Counted from the first letter of the stretch, positions 51,670 to 61,232 are shown. The stretch is 64,000 nt of DNA from Bacillota bacterium (GCA_023400055.1 JAEXFN010000051.1:62001-126000), one strand, 5' to 3'. Numbers and translations: made by a program. Notes: a model not told the origin generated them from the sequence alone.

Positions 51670-54600
51670 ATGGATAGCACCACTCTGATGGAGATGCTCC
51701 AAGATCCGCCCCAAGCGTACCGGGGCCTGCCATTTTGGTCCTGGAACGATCGGCTGGACCCCGCTATGCTGCGGCGGCAGATTCAGGAGATGAAAAAGGC
51801 CGGCTTGGGAGGCTTTTTTATGCATGCGCGCGGCGGCCTGCAAACCGAATACCTGAGTGACGACTGGTTGGACTGCATCAAGGCGGGCATCGCCGCGGCC
51901 GGACCAGAGGGCATGGCGGCCTGGTGTTACGATGAGAACGGTTGGCCGAGCGGCTTCGCCGGCGGGCTGGTCATCGGCCTGGGCGAGGCTTATCATCTGC
52001 GTTGGCTGGAGCTGGAGGAGAAAGATAGCGCCGGCCCGCTTACCCCCGATTGCCTGGCGAACTATCACTGGAATCCCGCCAGCGGGGCGGCCGCGCTGCT
52101 GCAGCCGGGAGAGACGCCCCGCCCGGGGCCGGGGGAGCGAATCCTGACGGTCCGGGAGAAGCGCAACCCGTATTATAGCGATATTCTCAACCCGGAGGTG
52201 GTCAAGGCCTTCCTCGACTGCACGCATGAAACGTATTTCCGCCATTTCCAAAATGAGTTCGGCCGGACGATGCCGGGTTTCTTTACCGATGAGCCCCAAT
52301 TCAAGCAGGGCGGCATTCCCTGGTCCACGGTGCTGGAAACGGAATTTTACCAGCGATACCATTATGACGTGAAGCAGATCCTCCCGGCGCTATTTCGCGA
52401 GGTTCCGGACTATGCCCGTGCCCGCCATCACTTTTGGTCCCTGATCAGCGAGTTGTACGTGACCTCCTTTGGCAAACAAATTTACGAATGGTGCGAACAA
52501 CACCATTGCCGACTGACCGGGCACGTGATGCAGGAAGACAGCCTCTTGGCGCAAATGGAGGCCACCGCCGGCAGCATGCCGTTTTATGAATACATGCATA
52601 TCCCGGGCATCGATTGGCTGGGCCGCCGGATCGGCGCCGATCCCGTCACTCCGAAACAGGCCGGTTCGGCCGCGGCCCAATTGGGCAAGCAATTCGTCAT
52701 CTCCGAGATGTTCGCGCTGTGCGGCTGGAACGTCAGTTTTGGGGAGTTAAAATGGATCGCCGAATGGCAATACGTCAATGGAATCAACCTGATGTGCCAG
52801 CACCTGGAAGGCTACAGCCTGCGCGGCCTGCGCAAGAGGGATTACCCGCCGTCCCTTTTCATCCAGCAGCCCTGGTGGAACGAGTATAAGGCGTTCAATG
52901 ATTATTTCGCCCGGCTGGGGATGCTGTTCGCCGAGGGGAAAAGCGCGGTCCGGGTACTCCTGATCCATCCGATGCATAGCGCGTGGATCGCTTATGACGG
53001 GACGGACAACGCGGCGCTCCGTAAACTGGACGAAGATCTGGCCTGGGCCTCCCGGACGCTGGCCGGGCTGCACGTGGATTACCATTATGGCGACGAGACC
53101 CTGCTGGCCCGGCACGGCAAGATCAGCCAGTCCGGTTTCACGGTCGGGGCCTGCGTTTATCGAGCCGTGGTTTTGCCTTCCCTGCTCACACTGGATGAGC
53201 AAACCGTGAATCTGCTGGAAGAGTGGCTGGATCGGGGCGGCCCGGTGATTAGCCTGGGAGATTTGCCGCGGCGCTGTGGCGGCCGGGTTGATGCGCGGCT
53301 GCAGCGACTGGGCGAGCGGGTGATGCATGCCGGGCGGGATCGGGAGCGGCTGCACCGGTTCCTGACGGACCAGCGCTTAATCACCATCAGCATCGCCGAC
53401 GATCAGGGCGAGATCGACGCCATCAGCTACCGGCAGACGGATCTGGGCGCGGCGCAACTGTTTTTCCTGGTCAATCACGATCAGAATCAAACCTACGAGG
53501 CCACGGTGGCCATTCGCGGCCGGGGCGGGCTGCGGCGGCTGGCCTTGGAAAGCGGCCGGCCGGAAGCGATCGCTTTCCAAGAGACCGCCGTCGGCGTAAC
53601 AACGCAGTTGCGGTTCCTACCCATGCAGTCCCATCTCCTGATCCTGGAGGAAGGGACCGAAGCTGACGTGAGGCCAGGACAGCCGGAGCCTCAAACGGTG
53701 GTGGTGACCCCCGGAACGCAATGGGAAGTCGCCGCCATGGATTGGAACGCTTTGACGCTGGATGGATGCGACTACCGGATCGATGAGGGCCCGTGGCAGG
53801 GGCCGCTGCCAGTGATCAAGCTGATGGATCTGCTCTTAAACCTGCGGCGCGCTTGCCGGGTGGAACTGAAATTCGTCTGGGACATGGCGCTGGACCCGGC
53901 CCGTCTGCAAACGCTGTTTTTGGCCATCGAAACGCCCTGGCTGTTTGAAATGGCCATCAATGGCCGGCCGCTCCAATATGAGGATATCGGCTGGTGGAAG
54001 GATAGCGCTTTCAAGAAAGTCGATCTGCGCGGCCTGGTCCGCACCGGCCGGAATGAGATCCTGCTCAAAACGGAGTTTTATCAAAATCCCCAAGTCTATG
54101 AGGTGCTTTTCGGGAAAGACGTCTATGAAACGGAAAAGAATAAACTCACCTATGACGTGGAGCTGGAAAGCCTTTATCTGGTGGGGGACTTCGGGGTGCG
54201 AAGCCAAACCGCTTATCAAGCCGCGGCCCGGAATGGGCTGTGGACCGATGGGCCGTTCGTCATCGTCGAGCCGCCGCGCCAAGTGACGGGCGGGGACTTG
54301 ACGACCCAGGGCCTATGTTTCTTTGCCGGATCGGTCACGCTGTCCCAAATGTTCGCGCTGGACCCGGAGCCCGGGCAGCGGATCATTTTGCAACTGGACC
54401 AGCCGGATGCGGTCATGGCCAAGGTCTTCATCAATGGCCGTCCGGTCCGGACGCTGCTTTGGGCGCCCTATAGCGTGGATATCACCGATTTTGTGGCGCC
54501 CGGTCCCAACCAACTGGCGGTGCAGCTGTTTTCGGGCAACCGCAATTTACTGGGGCCGCACCACCACATCGATGGCGAGCTTTACAACGTGGGCCCCGGC

Positions 54601-54720
54601 AGTTTCACCGGCCAATGGAGCTGGACTGAGCGGAAATTCGGCGCGGTCCCAGAAACCGAGGCAGAGCGCAAGAAGAACTTCTGGCGGGACGGCTACTCGT
54701 TGGTGAGATTCGGTTTGTGA
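51670..54720 (+). CDS. Large GH106-like (alpha-L-rhamnosidase-type) glycoside hydrolase
   Basis: A 1016-residue protein. The N-terminal block FWSWNDRLDPAMLRRQIQEM, GGFFMHARGGLQTEYLSDDW and AWCYDENGWPSGFAGG is characteristic of the GH106/Glyco_hydro_106-related family. The catalytic barrel covers about 1-400, with FFTDEPQF and RLTGHVMQED as likely active-site strands. Beta-sandwich accessory domains, including a galactose-binding-like domain, follow to the end. There is no signal peptide, so it probably acts on imported oligosaccharides. AGGAGAG precedes the ATG. With YesMN-like regulation, it points to rhamnose-containing pectin fragments. Family assignment rests on motif recall. Confidence 0.82.
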   Translation: MDSTTLMEMLQDPPQAYRGLPFWSWNDRLDPAMLRRQIQEMKKAGLGGFFMHARGGLQTEYLSDDWLDCIKAGIAAAGPEGMAAWCYDENGWPSGFAGGLVIGLGEAYHLRWLELEEKDSAGPLTPDCLANYHWNPASGAAALLQPGETPRPGPGERILTVREKRNPYYSDILNPEVVKAFLDCTHETYFRHFQNEFGRTMPGFFTDEPQFKQGGIPWSTVLETEFYQRYHYDVKQILPALFREVPDYARARHHFWSLISELYVTSFGKQIYEWCEQHHCRLTGHVMQEDSLLAQMEATAGSMPFYEYMHIPGIDWLGRRIGADPVTPKQAGSAAAQLGKQFVISEMFALCGWNVSFGELKWIAEWQYVNGINLMCQHLEGYSLRGLRKRDYPPSLFIQQPWWNEYKAFNDYFARLGMLFAEGKSAVRVLLIHPMHSAWIAYDGTDNAALRKLDEDLAWASRTLAGLHVDYHYGDETLLARHGKISQSGFTVGACVYRAVVLPSLLTLDEQTVNLLEEWLDRGGPVISLGDLPRRCGGRVDARLQRLGERVMHAGRDRERLHRFLTDQRLITISIADDQGEIDAISYRQTDLGAAQLFFLVNHDQNQTYEATVAIRGRGGLRRLALESGRPEAIAFQETAVGVTTQLRFLPMQSHLLILEEGTEADVRPGQPEPQTVVVTPGTQWEVAAMDWNALTLDGCDYRIDEGPWQGPLPVIKLMDLLLNLRRACRVELKFVWDMALDPARLQTLFLAIETPWLFEMAINGRPLQYEDIGWWKDSAFKKVDLRGLVRTGRNEILLKTEFYQNPQVYEVLFGKDVYETEKNKLTYDVELESLYLVGDFGVRSQTAYQAAARNGLWTDGPFVIVEPPRQVTGGDLTTQGLCFFAGSVTLSQMFALDPEPGQRIILQLDQPDAVMAKVFINGRPVRTLLWAPYSVDITDFVAPGPNQLAVQLFSGNRNLLGPHHHIDGELYNVGPGSFTGQWSWTERKFGAVPETEAERKKNFWRDGYSLVRFGL

Positions 54721-54734
54721 AGCGGCGCAATGAT

Positions 54735-54962
54735 GAGGTTGGCTTTCCCAAGTCTCGGGAAAGCAGGGATGGTCCCCGGGAAACCTCCTCCGACGTTTGG
54801 GACAGATCGCCCAACGTTTGGGAAGGCTTTCCCAAGGCCCGGCAAACCTTGCCCAAGGACTGAGAATGCTTTCCCGACCTTGGGCATCCTTTCCCAGCCT
54901 TTGGGACAGCTTTCCCAACGCTTGGGAGAGTTTGCTCGACGTTTGGGAAGGCTGTCCTAAGC
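54735..54962. repeat. Second type of 21-bp tandem array with internal palindromes
   Basis: From 54795 on, eight 21-bp monomers of the form TTTGGGAAGGCTTTCCCAA are recognisable; three more degenerate ones may precede. Most monomers contain an inverted repeat TTGGGA...TCCCAA, so the single strand could form a chain of hairpins. The sequence is unrelated to the GAGCTC arrays and has no DnaA box. All frames stay open because of the 21-bp period. It lies just after the GH106-like stop codon. Confidence 0.85.
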
Positions 54963-55180
54963 CGTGGGCAAGAAAGAAACAATGGCTCCCATCCGGGGAT
55001 CATAATAAGCTCACAAAGCGGTTGCTCTCCAAAAGGGGAATTGCCATAATCGTCTGACATGAGGGGGATCAAACGGGAAGCGATAACGGGGATTCGGGTC
55101 GGCCGGGGCGGTGGGAGCGAAGGAATTGATTCATGTTCGAATAAAATGCTGTCTGTCTTTTACAGCTCTTTCCGCCCGGG
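54963..55180. other. Spacer between array and XRE gene
   Basis: No gene or repeat recognised. A short inverted repeat (GGCGG / CCGCC-type) near 55175-55195 may terminate the XRE gene on the minus strand. Confidence 0.3.
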
Positions 55181-55474
55181 TTATTTGGGCGGTTTCTTCT
55201 TTTCGATCAAATATTCGATGAAATCGTTGACCTCTTCTTTGATCTCGTGCGGCAGCCGGTCCAGATTGCTCTGCCGGAATTTCGACAAGCCCAGCAAGTA
55301 ATCGGCGGACACATTAAATAAGGTAGTCAATTTTTGGATGGTGTCGATGTCCGGTTCGGACACCTTGTTTTCATACCTGGAATAAGTCTGTTGTTTGACT
55401 CCCAGATATGCGGCGATATATTCTTGGGTAAAGCCGTTTTCCTCACGAAGCTGTTTCAGCCGCTCTGCAAACAT
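55181..55474 (-). CDS. XRE-family repressor of the third small-protein module
   Basis: A 97-residue regulator. The HTH occupies residues about 3-62 (ERLKQLREENGFTQEYIAAY, KQQTYSRYENKVSEPDIDTI, VSADYLLGL), with a short helical tail. ATG 55474 is chosen: GGGAG stands 10 nt upstream, while earlier in-frame ATGs at 55510 and 55528 have no ribosome-binding site. It is divergent from the 103-aa gene at 55767, mirroring the 4848/5404 pair. Confidence 0.88.
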   Translation of the reverse strand: MFAERLKQLREENGFTQEYIAAYLGVKQQTYSRYENKVSEPDIDTIQKLTTLFNVSADYLLGLSKFRQSNLDRLPHEIKEEVNDFIEYLIEKKKPPK

Positions 55475-55640
55475 CCCTTTTCTACTCCCGAAGTAAATTC
55501 TAAAAGCCATGGGATCAAGTCTTTTCAAGATGAAGTCGTCTTTCGTTCCGAACGATTTTTATTCCATGACTTTTAAAAATTATTGTACTACTTTACCGAA
55601 TATTTCTATATATTTTATTCAGAAAGATTGTTGAATTCCC

Positions 55641-55669
55641 TTGACATACTCGATAAATGGATATAATCT
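55641..55669 (+). promoter_or_regulatory. Promoter of the third small-protein module
   Basis: TTGACA (55641-55646) is followed by TATAAT (55662-55667) at only 15 bp or TAATCT (55664-55669) at 17 bp. It faces the 103-aa gene. Unlike the sister modules, no clear palindrome occupies the spacer. Confidence 0.55.
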
Positions 55670-55766
55670 AAAGGTAATGACTTAATTTGGAAGACGCGAT
55701 TTCAATTCAGCGACCGGGGATGAATGGGTCCATCCATCCGGCGGTCGTTCGCCAGGAGGTCCCGTC

Positions 55767-56078
55767 ATGCCGGGCAGCGACAGCAAGGACATCCATGAGC
55801 TGATCTTCGACCGGATCTACAAAATCAACGAGGCGATCCTGCCGCGCGACGCGGAATACCGGGAACGGGACGAGAAACAGCGGGCCCTCCTGGAGCAACT
55901 CTTCGCCAGGCTCGATCAGGCGGATCGGGAATTGCTCGACGAATTCGACGTCAGCCGGACCGGTCAGATGAACCGGCGGGATGAGCTGTTCTACAGCCGG
56001 GGGTTGATGGACGGAATCCTGCTGGGATGGTGGGTCGACCGGATCCGGCGGGGCGAGGAGATCGTGCTGCCCCGTTGA
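55767..56078 (+). CDS. Small conserved protein of an XRE-linked module (paralogue of 5404-5712)
   Basis: A 103-residue protein close to the product of 5404-5712: FDRIYKINEAILPRDAEYRE and FYSRGLMDGILLGWWVDRI correspond position by position. AGGAGG lies 7 nt before the ATG. No signal peptide or known catalytic motif; many acidic and Arg residues. It is driven from the promoter at 55641. A common function under XRE control is likely, but unknown. Confidence 0.8.
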   Translation: MPGSDSKDIHELIFDRIYKINEAILPRDAEYRERDEKQRALLEQLFARLDQADRELLDEFDVSRTGQMNRRDELFYSRGLMDGILLGWWVDRIRRGEEIVLPR

Positions 56079-56307
56079 ATCGGCTCGTTGCCGCAGCGGC
56101 TGGATAACCGGCGCAATCCGGGGGGCGCAGTTTATTGGCAAGTCCGCTTTGATGGATCGCCCGGTTGCGACACCGGACAAAACAATTTGTGTTTTAGGCT
56201 CTAGACCCGATGCCGACCCTCATTCATACAATGTACTAAAGAGCGGCGCCGAACCGGCAAAGAAGCCGGGGAAGCGGCCTCACCAAAGGATGCACGAGGT
56301 GAAAAGC

Positions 56308-56544
56308 ATGGCGATGGATTTTGAGCCCGAGGCCTACCAGTCCAGTCCGTGCTGCGAGTTGGGCAGTTGCTGCGAAAGCGATCCGCCGGACGATCCGCCG
56401 GCTTGGGGCTTCGGATATCGGCCCGGGTTCGGACCGGCCTTTCGGCCCGGTTACGGCCCTTGGTATGGCCCGGGATTTGGCTATGGGCCTTGGTTTGGTC
56501 CCAGATCCGTACCCGGTTTCGGACCCTGGGGGCCTTGGTATTAG
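56308..56544 (+). CDS. Small Gly/Tyr/Pro-rich protein with cysteine pairs
   Basis: A 78-residue protein. The N-terminal third has two Cys pairs (SSPCCELGSCCESDPPDD). The rest is a repeat of Gly-aromatic-Gly-Pro units (FGYRPGFGPAF, YGPWYGPGFGYG). ATG 56308 has GAGGTG at 7 nt; the frame is open from 56149 but unsupported there. Composition resembles low-complexity spore-coat or cell-surface proteins, where Tyr and Cys permit cross-linking. That role is inference only. A good terminator follows. Confidence 0.65.
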   Translation: MAMDFEPEAYQSSPCCELGSCCESDPPDDPPAWGFGYRPGFGPAFRPGYGPWYGPGFGYGPWFGPRSVPGFGPWGPWY

Positions 56545-56568
56545 CTGACGGTGCAGTCGGATTCATAT

Positions 56569-56595
56569 AAAGACACCTGATCAAGAGGTGTCTTT
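56569..56595 (+). terminator. Terminator of the Gly/Tyr-rich protein gene
   Basis: AAAGACACCT (56569-56578) / AGGTGTCTTT (56586-56595), 10-bp stem, 7-nt loop, then TTTCATT. Confidence 0.85.
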
Positions 56596-56721
56596 TTCAT
56601 TGGTTTGGGTCCGTCCGAGCGGATTGACGAAGGCTTTTTGTTCTTGAACATTTTGATTTCATCCCCATACACTGAAATAAATGAAATTGGGGAAGGCATT
56701 TTCAGCAAAGGAGCGCAAAGG

Positions 56722-57633
56722 ATGGAAATATCCGACAAAAAAAGCATTTTTGCCACCGAAGATGCGATATTGCTCGCGGGTATGTGCTATCAGAGCTATC
56801 TTCTTTATGAAACGGGCAAATTGGTTCGGCCGAAAGGATTTGAAATCACCCATACGATCCGCGCCGTCGCCGGGGTGACTCAACCCGCCGAGGAAGTGTT
56901 CGGGTTCATCGCGGAGTCCGAAAATAAACTCGTAGTGGCGTTTCGCGGCACGGCTTCCGCGGCGGACGCCGAGTCGGGGCAGGACTTTTTCCAGGTTTTC
57001 TTTCCTTACATTGAAGACGGCGGCAAAACCCACCGCGGCAGCACCGCTATTTATCAGTCGGCCCGCAACCGGCTGATCAGGGAATTGGCCACCTTTTCCA
57101 TGCAAAAAAAGCTGTATATCACCGGGCATAGCCTGGGAGCCAGTTTGGCGACTTTATGCGCTATCGATCTCGCGGTAAACACCAAATTTAAGAATCCGAT
57201 CGTCTATACTTATGGCAGCGGACGGGTGGGCGATCCGGCCTTCGCCGCGCGGTTCAATAAGGCGGTAAAACATAGCTTCCGGATTTTCAACGTTCATGAT
57301 CCGGTCCCGACCTATCCCAATTGTGAATACCCGCCGCCCTTCACCAAGAAAGGTTTAGCCTACCGGCACGTGGGCCAGGAGTATCCGCTGTTTTTCCAGC
57401 TCAATAACATGGCGTACAACCATTCGCTATCCTGTTACTTCAAAAATATCAGCGAGTTGAATCCCGCTTTCACGAAGCGATTAAGCGAGGCCAAACCGGG
57501 TTTCTGCCCCGATACCTCAAACTGCTGCCTTACCCCGGGACCGGGTGCGCAGCGGAAACTCCATGACAACCAGGCGAAGCAGGAGCCGATTCCGCTGGAC
57601 ATCTTCGGAAGAACCGGAAAACAGGAAACATAA
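56722..57633 (+). CDS. Class 3 lipase family protein
   Basis: A 303-residue alpha/beta hydrolase of the Lipase_3 family. VVAFRGTAS is the oxyanion-hole strand, ITGHSLGASLA carries the nucleophile Ser, and VHDPVPTYP contains the catalytic Asp, with a His expected near RHVG or YNHSL. ATG 56722 has AAAGGAG about 9 nt upstream; the frame is open from 56605 without support. No signal peptide is seen, so intracellular action on acyl esters is probable. The C-terminal 40 residues are Pro/Cys-rich and unrelated to the lipase domain. Monocistronic. Confidence 0.88.
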   Translation: MEISDKKSIFATEDAILLAGMCYQSYLLYETGKLVRPKGFEITHTIRAVAGVTQPAEEVFGFIAESENKLVVAFRGTASAADAESGQDFFQVFFPYIEDGGKTHRGSTAIYQSARNRLIRELATFSMQKKLYITGHSLGASLATLCAIDLAVNTKFKNPIVYTYGSGRVGDPAFAARFNKAVKHSFRIFNVHDPVPTYPNCEYPPPFTKKGLAYRHVGQEYPLFFQLNNMAYNHSLSCYFKNISELNPAFTKRLSEAKPGFCPDTSNCCLTPGPGAQRKLHDNQAKQEPIPLDIFGRTGKQET

Positions 57634-57989
57634 AAAGGACTTTCTATCTCCTTTTCCTTTATATATAATCAAATATCCATCGAGCGAGGCCCGGTGATCA
57701 AGTTGAGCCATTGGAATGGCTCGATTTGCGCAGCGGGCTTTTATCATGATCACGATCTCATTGTCAAATGAAGCTTTTGGAAGCGTCCAGCCGCTCGGCC
57801 CAAAAAGTCCGGTCGGGAAGGTGGAGAAAACTTAAGTGAAAGCCATAATTTGGTTCCCGGCCGCCCATACTATGGAGGTCGCGTTGATCCGCAGAAATGT
57901 CGAATCAAGCGTTGGTTAAGTCCATGGTCGAACAGCGGATCCGTTAACACAGCTCGGTTCAACACTGCCGTTTAAGAGGTGGGATCATT
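57634..57989. other. Intergenic stretch between lipase and P-type ATPase
   Basis: Contains a 7-bp hairpin GAGCCAT/ATGGCTC (57705-57722), a possible terminator, and otherwise no recognisable feature. Confidence 0.4.
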
Positions 57990-60185
57990 TTGCAAGTTCT
58001 AAGCGTTCTGCCCGGTCGAATCCGCTTTAGCGATGCGGCGATCGGCAACCGGGATCTGGCGAGCTTTATGAACGCCTATGTTGACAACCTTTATGGAGTA
58101 ACAATATGCAAAGTCAATTCGGTGACCCGCACGTTGCTGGTTCAATACGACAACGAAAAGACCAGTTACGAAAGGCTCCGGGAGAGCATCCAGCAGACGC
58201 TCCGAACCATGACCGCCCGCCAAGACACCTTGAAGTACGATCTGGCCTCATACCACCATTATTTGTCGGTCGTGCAAAAGCGGGGATCCTCCTGGCGGAA
58301 CTTCCTGCGTTTCGCCATGGTTTATCTTCTGTTCCGGTTTGAAACTCCGCTGAGCCGGATTTCGCTCGGGAGAAACCTGCCGGTGCTGGAAGTGGCTTCG
58401 GCAGTCACCATCATCAGCGGCTATCCGCCGTTGCGGAAATTGTTTCGCAAATCCACCCAGAAGATTCCCGGCAATTCGGACCTTTGGCTTAATTTGACCG
58501 CGCTGGCGCTCACTTTCATCCGGCAAAGCAGCAACGGGGTCCTGGTGCTGGCCTTGAAAGAGCTGAATGAGTTCATCAAGTTCTCGGCCGACGCCGAAAG
58601 CCAGCGCCGCCTGACCCAGACCATGAACAAGAATTTCCGGATGGTCTGGGTGGATGACGGACAGCAAGCCGAACGGCTGGTTCCCGCGGAAACGTTGCGG
58701 CCCGGGGATGTCTTTATCGTGCATCCCGGCGAGCTGGTGCCCGCCGATGCCGATGTCATCGGAGGCCAAGCCGTAATCAACAGCATCTATTATAACGGCC
58801 AGCCGATCGTGAGCCACATTGACAGCGGCAACCGGGTTTACGAGGGAACCGTGGTAATATCGGGACAGCTCAGAGCGCGAGTGATCGAAAAGCCCGGCCG
58901 CTCCGACAAGCCGGATCTTCCTTACAGCAACCTGAGGATCCAAAAGCGGGTCGACCGTTACCAGGACCGGATCGGCAAGGCCGCGCTGGTGGCCGCGGCC
59001 ATCAGCTACCTGCTGACCGGCAACTTTCTGCGGGCGATGTCCATTTTGCTGGTGGCGACTCCCTCCGGCGCCGGGGTGGCCTTAAGCACCGGCATCCGCA
59101 GCTATGTCGCCGTGCTCAATAAATACCATATTTACCTGCGCAATCCCAATGTCATGGAGCGGATCGTCGGCACCAGCCAGGTCGTTTTCGATAAAACCGG
59201 CACGCTAACGCAAGGGATCATGAAAATCCGCAAAATAGAGTCTTACCGGCCCGATTACCCTGCCCATGAACTGCTGCGCATCGCGGCCGCTTGCGAAGTC
59301 GACAACTACCATCCCATCGCCCTGACGCTCCAGGACTCGGTGGGCCGGGATTATGACGTCACCAAAGTCGACCATTCGGTGTTGATCCCTTCTGCGGGGG
59401 TACGCTCTGATTACGACGGACACCGGATCCTGATCGGCAGTCCCGGTTTGCTGCGGAATGAAGGAGTCGATCTGTCAGCGGCTGCGGCAGCCATCAGCGG
59501 CTATGAGCGGGAGTTGCTGACCCCGGTGCTGATCAGCATCGATCACAACTTGGCCGGACTCTTCGTCCTGGAGGACATTCTGCGGCCGGGTAGTAGAGAG
59601 TTAATAACCAACCTCAAACGGCAGAAGATCCCGGGCATCGCGATTATGACCGGCGACCGCGCGGACAAGGCCGACGCCACCGCCCGGGAGCTGGGGATCG
59701 ACAAGGTGTACAGCGAATGCGATTACCACGACAAGCTCGACATCATCCGGGAGATTCAGGCGCGGGACACCGTGATGATGGTCGGCGACGGGATCAATGA
59801 CGTCCTGGCCATGAAACAGGCCGACGTCAGCCTCAGCCTGGCCAATTCCGCCGCCGACCGGGTCAAGCTGGCTTCGGACTGCATCATTTTTGAAGACGAT
59901 TTGGACCGGCTGCCACAACTGCTTGAGCTTTCGCAAGAAGCCTACCGCTATGCCAAGCAAAGCCTGTTGGTCTCGCAGTTGTTCAGTCTGACCTCCACCG
60001 CCATCGCCACCTTTACCTTTCTGGACCCGTTCCGCGCCAAGAGTCTGAACACGATTAACTCTTTGATCGTCTTACTGCTCAATAAACGGATCGAATTTAT
60101 CACCCCGCGCAGGAAGCGTCGCCTTTTAACGGCTTCGTCGAGCCGGCCCGTTTCCGGGGAGGGCGATGTCGCCCGGCGATCGTGA
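57990..60185 (+). CDS. P1B-like P-type ATPase lacking the CPx and TGE motifs
   Basis: A 731-residue P-type ATPase. An HMA-like N-terminal domain without CxxC (1-75) is followed by membrane helices, an actuator domain (about 225-300), and P/N domains with the phospho-Asp401 in DKTGT, HP in NYHPIAL (P1B signature) and the hinge VGDGINDVLAM. The metal-binding transmembrane motif, normally CPC/TPC/SPC, reads ATPSG (357-361), with no Cys. The actuator TGE is replaced by NGQ, so dephosphorylation may be impaired. TTG start behind AGGTGGG. It may transport an unusual ion, or have a regulatory role. Confidence 0.87.
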   Translation: MQVLSVLPGRIRFSDAAIGNRDLASFMNAYVDNLYGVTICKVNSVTRTLLVQYDNEKTSYERLRESIQQTLRTMTARQDTLKYDLASYHHYLSVVQKRGSSWRNFLRFAMVYLLFRFETPLSRISLGRNLPVLEVASAVTIISGYPPLRKLFRKSTQKIPGNSDLWLNLTALALTFIRQSSNGVLVLALKELNEFIKFSADAESQRRLTQTMNKNFRMVWVDDGQQAERLVPAETLRPGDVFIVHPGELVPADADVIGGQAVINSIYYNGQPIVSHIDSGNRVYEGTVVISGQLRARVIEKPGRSDKPDLPYSNLRIQKRVDRYQDRIGKAALVAAAISYLLTGNFLRAMSILLVATPSGAGVALSTGIRSYVAVLNKYHIYLRNPNVMERIVGTSQVVFDKTGTLTQGIMKIRKIESYRPDYPAHELLRIAAACEVDNYHPIALTLQDSVGRDYDVTKVDHSVLIPSAGVRSDYDGHRILIGSPGLLRNEGVDLSAAAAAISGYERELLTPVLISIDHNLAGLFVLEDILRPGSRELITNLKRQKIPGIAIMTGDRADKADATARELGIDKVYSECDYHDKLDIIREIQARDTVMMVGDGINDVLAMKQADVSLSLANSAADRVKLASDCIIFEDDLDRLPQLLELSQEAYRYAKQSLLVSQLFSLTSTAIATFTFLDPFRAKSLNTINSLIVLLLNKRIEFITPRRKRRLLTASSSRPVSGEGDVARRS

Positions 60186-60222
60186 GCAAATGTTTCGCGG
60201 CAAATTGAACGCCGCCGCTCAC

Positions 60223-60300
60223 TTATCCACAAAATAGCTCGTTGAGCGATTGAAAGAGCTTATTTATTAACAAAACGAGCTCTTTTCTGATTATCAAGTT
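60223..60300. repeat. Remnant of 21-bp array in reverse orientation with one DnaA box
   Basis: TTATCCACA at 60223-60231 on the plus strand, then GAGCGATTGAAAGAGCTTAT and ATTAACAAAACGAGCTC-type monomers, opposite in orientation to the arrays at 6, 15 and 38.8 kb. Element B follows directly. Confidence 0.75.
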
Positions 60301-60308
60301 TGCTCGGC

Positions 60309-60665
60309 AAAGACGCGGTTGGTTTTCGATGGGAGATCGGTTTGATCAGTTTGAATTATAAGCTAAAATTTTTGGGGTATGCTGGTTTTGAGTTTTTTGG
60401 GCCTAAAACAAGGATTCCGCCTGCAGGCGGGCAAAGGGTTTGGCGGCAAACCCCTTGCGACCCCACCGCTAAGGGGACGCTGCTTCCCCTTAGAACCCCT
60501 CCAATGTCCGGTTCATCCTTGAACCGGTAAGGTAAATGGACAATTAAGTTTGGCCGCCGGCCTCCATTGCCGCCGGCTTCTATATGATGGTTTCCGGCCG
60601 ACGGCGGTGCTTTCATCCGGGTAGCAACGCCGCGCAGCCGCCATCCTTGGCGGCTATATGAATGC
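60309..60665. repeat. Element B, copy 3
   Basis: Highly similar to 40762-41105 and 41350-41693, with the same five hairpins. Substitutions fall mostly in loops or in paired positions that remain compatible. No element A precedes it here. Confidence 0.85.
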
Positions 60666-60754
60666 AAAAAAGTTAGGTGGGATTTTTTTATAGGCAGTCT
60701 TTAGGTTTTATTTTTTACAGCTAGAGTATTAGCCCGAGCGGTCTACAGGGAGGT

Positions 60755-60798
60755 AGACCGGCACGGCATTGCGAAACGACTGAGAGAGCTCCTTGATT
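60755..60798. repeat. Array remnant joining element A
   Basis: GAAACGACTGAGAGAGCTCC and TTGATTCACAAAAAACTTG, two monomer fragments with a one-mismatch DnaA box (TGATTCACA). Confidence 0.6.
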
Positions 60799-61232
60799 CA
60801 CAAAAAACTTGATCACGGATTTAACGGATGAAAGGATTCTACGGCCTAGCGATCGGGAAGTGGTTTTTCCGTGAAATCCTTAAATCCATCAATCCATGAT
60901 CGGCTCTTTTTATAGAGATCTTCAACTTTGCATTCATACAGCCGCCCTCCTTGGCAGCTGTATGAATGACAAAAATCTTAGGATTCCTTGGGAGTCTCGG
61001 CCGAATTGAATCATGTTAATCCTTGAATCCTACGAATCATGGTTCGGGATGCGGATGATATTTTTCGGATACGAAAACGATACTTCAGGACCGGCTTTTC
61101 ACGGTATAATATCAATCATGGAAGTTTGTCTTTCAGGATAGTCCGTCGGTGAAACCGACGGACTGTTGGTCACCGGTCAAAGCTTGATTGCTCAGGCCCC
61201 GGTTTCCCGTGCGGAGCTAACTCGATGATCAT
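60799..61232. repeat. Element A, copy 5
   Basis: Full-length copy with an extra 60 bp around 60912-60970, a TATAAT box and the hairpin at 61141-61163 (arms GTCCGTCGGT/ACCGACGGAC). Followed by a reverse-oriented monomer with a DnaA box at 61241-61249. Confidence 0.85.

Noticed and set aside
51301..52362. A 353-residue minus-strand frame across the DHDPS-like and GH106-like genes
   Set aside because: It spans two well-supported genes in antisense and has no domain.
54547..55057. Several overlapping frames over the TTTGGGA array
   Set aside because: All frames are open because of the 21-bp period. Products are low-complexity heptads, and none has a supported start.
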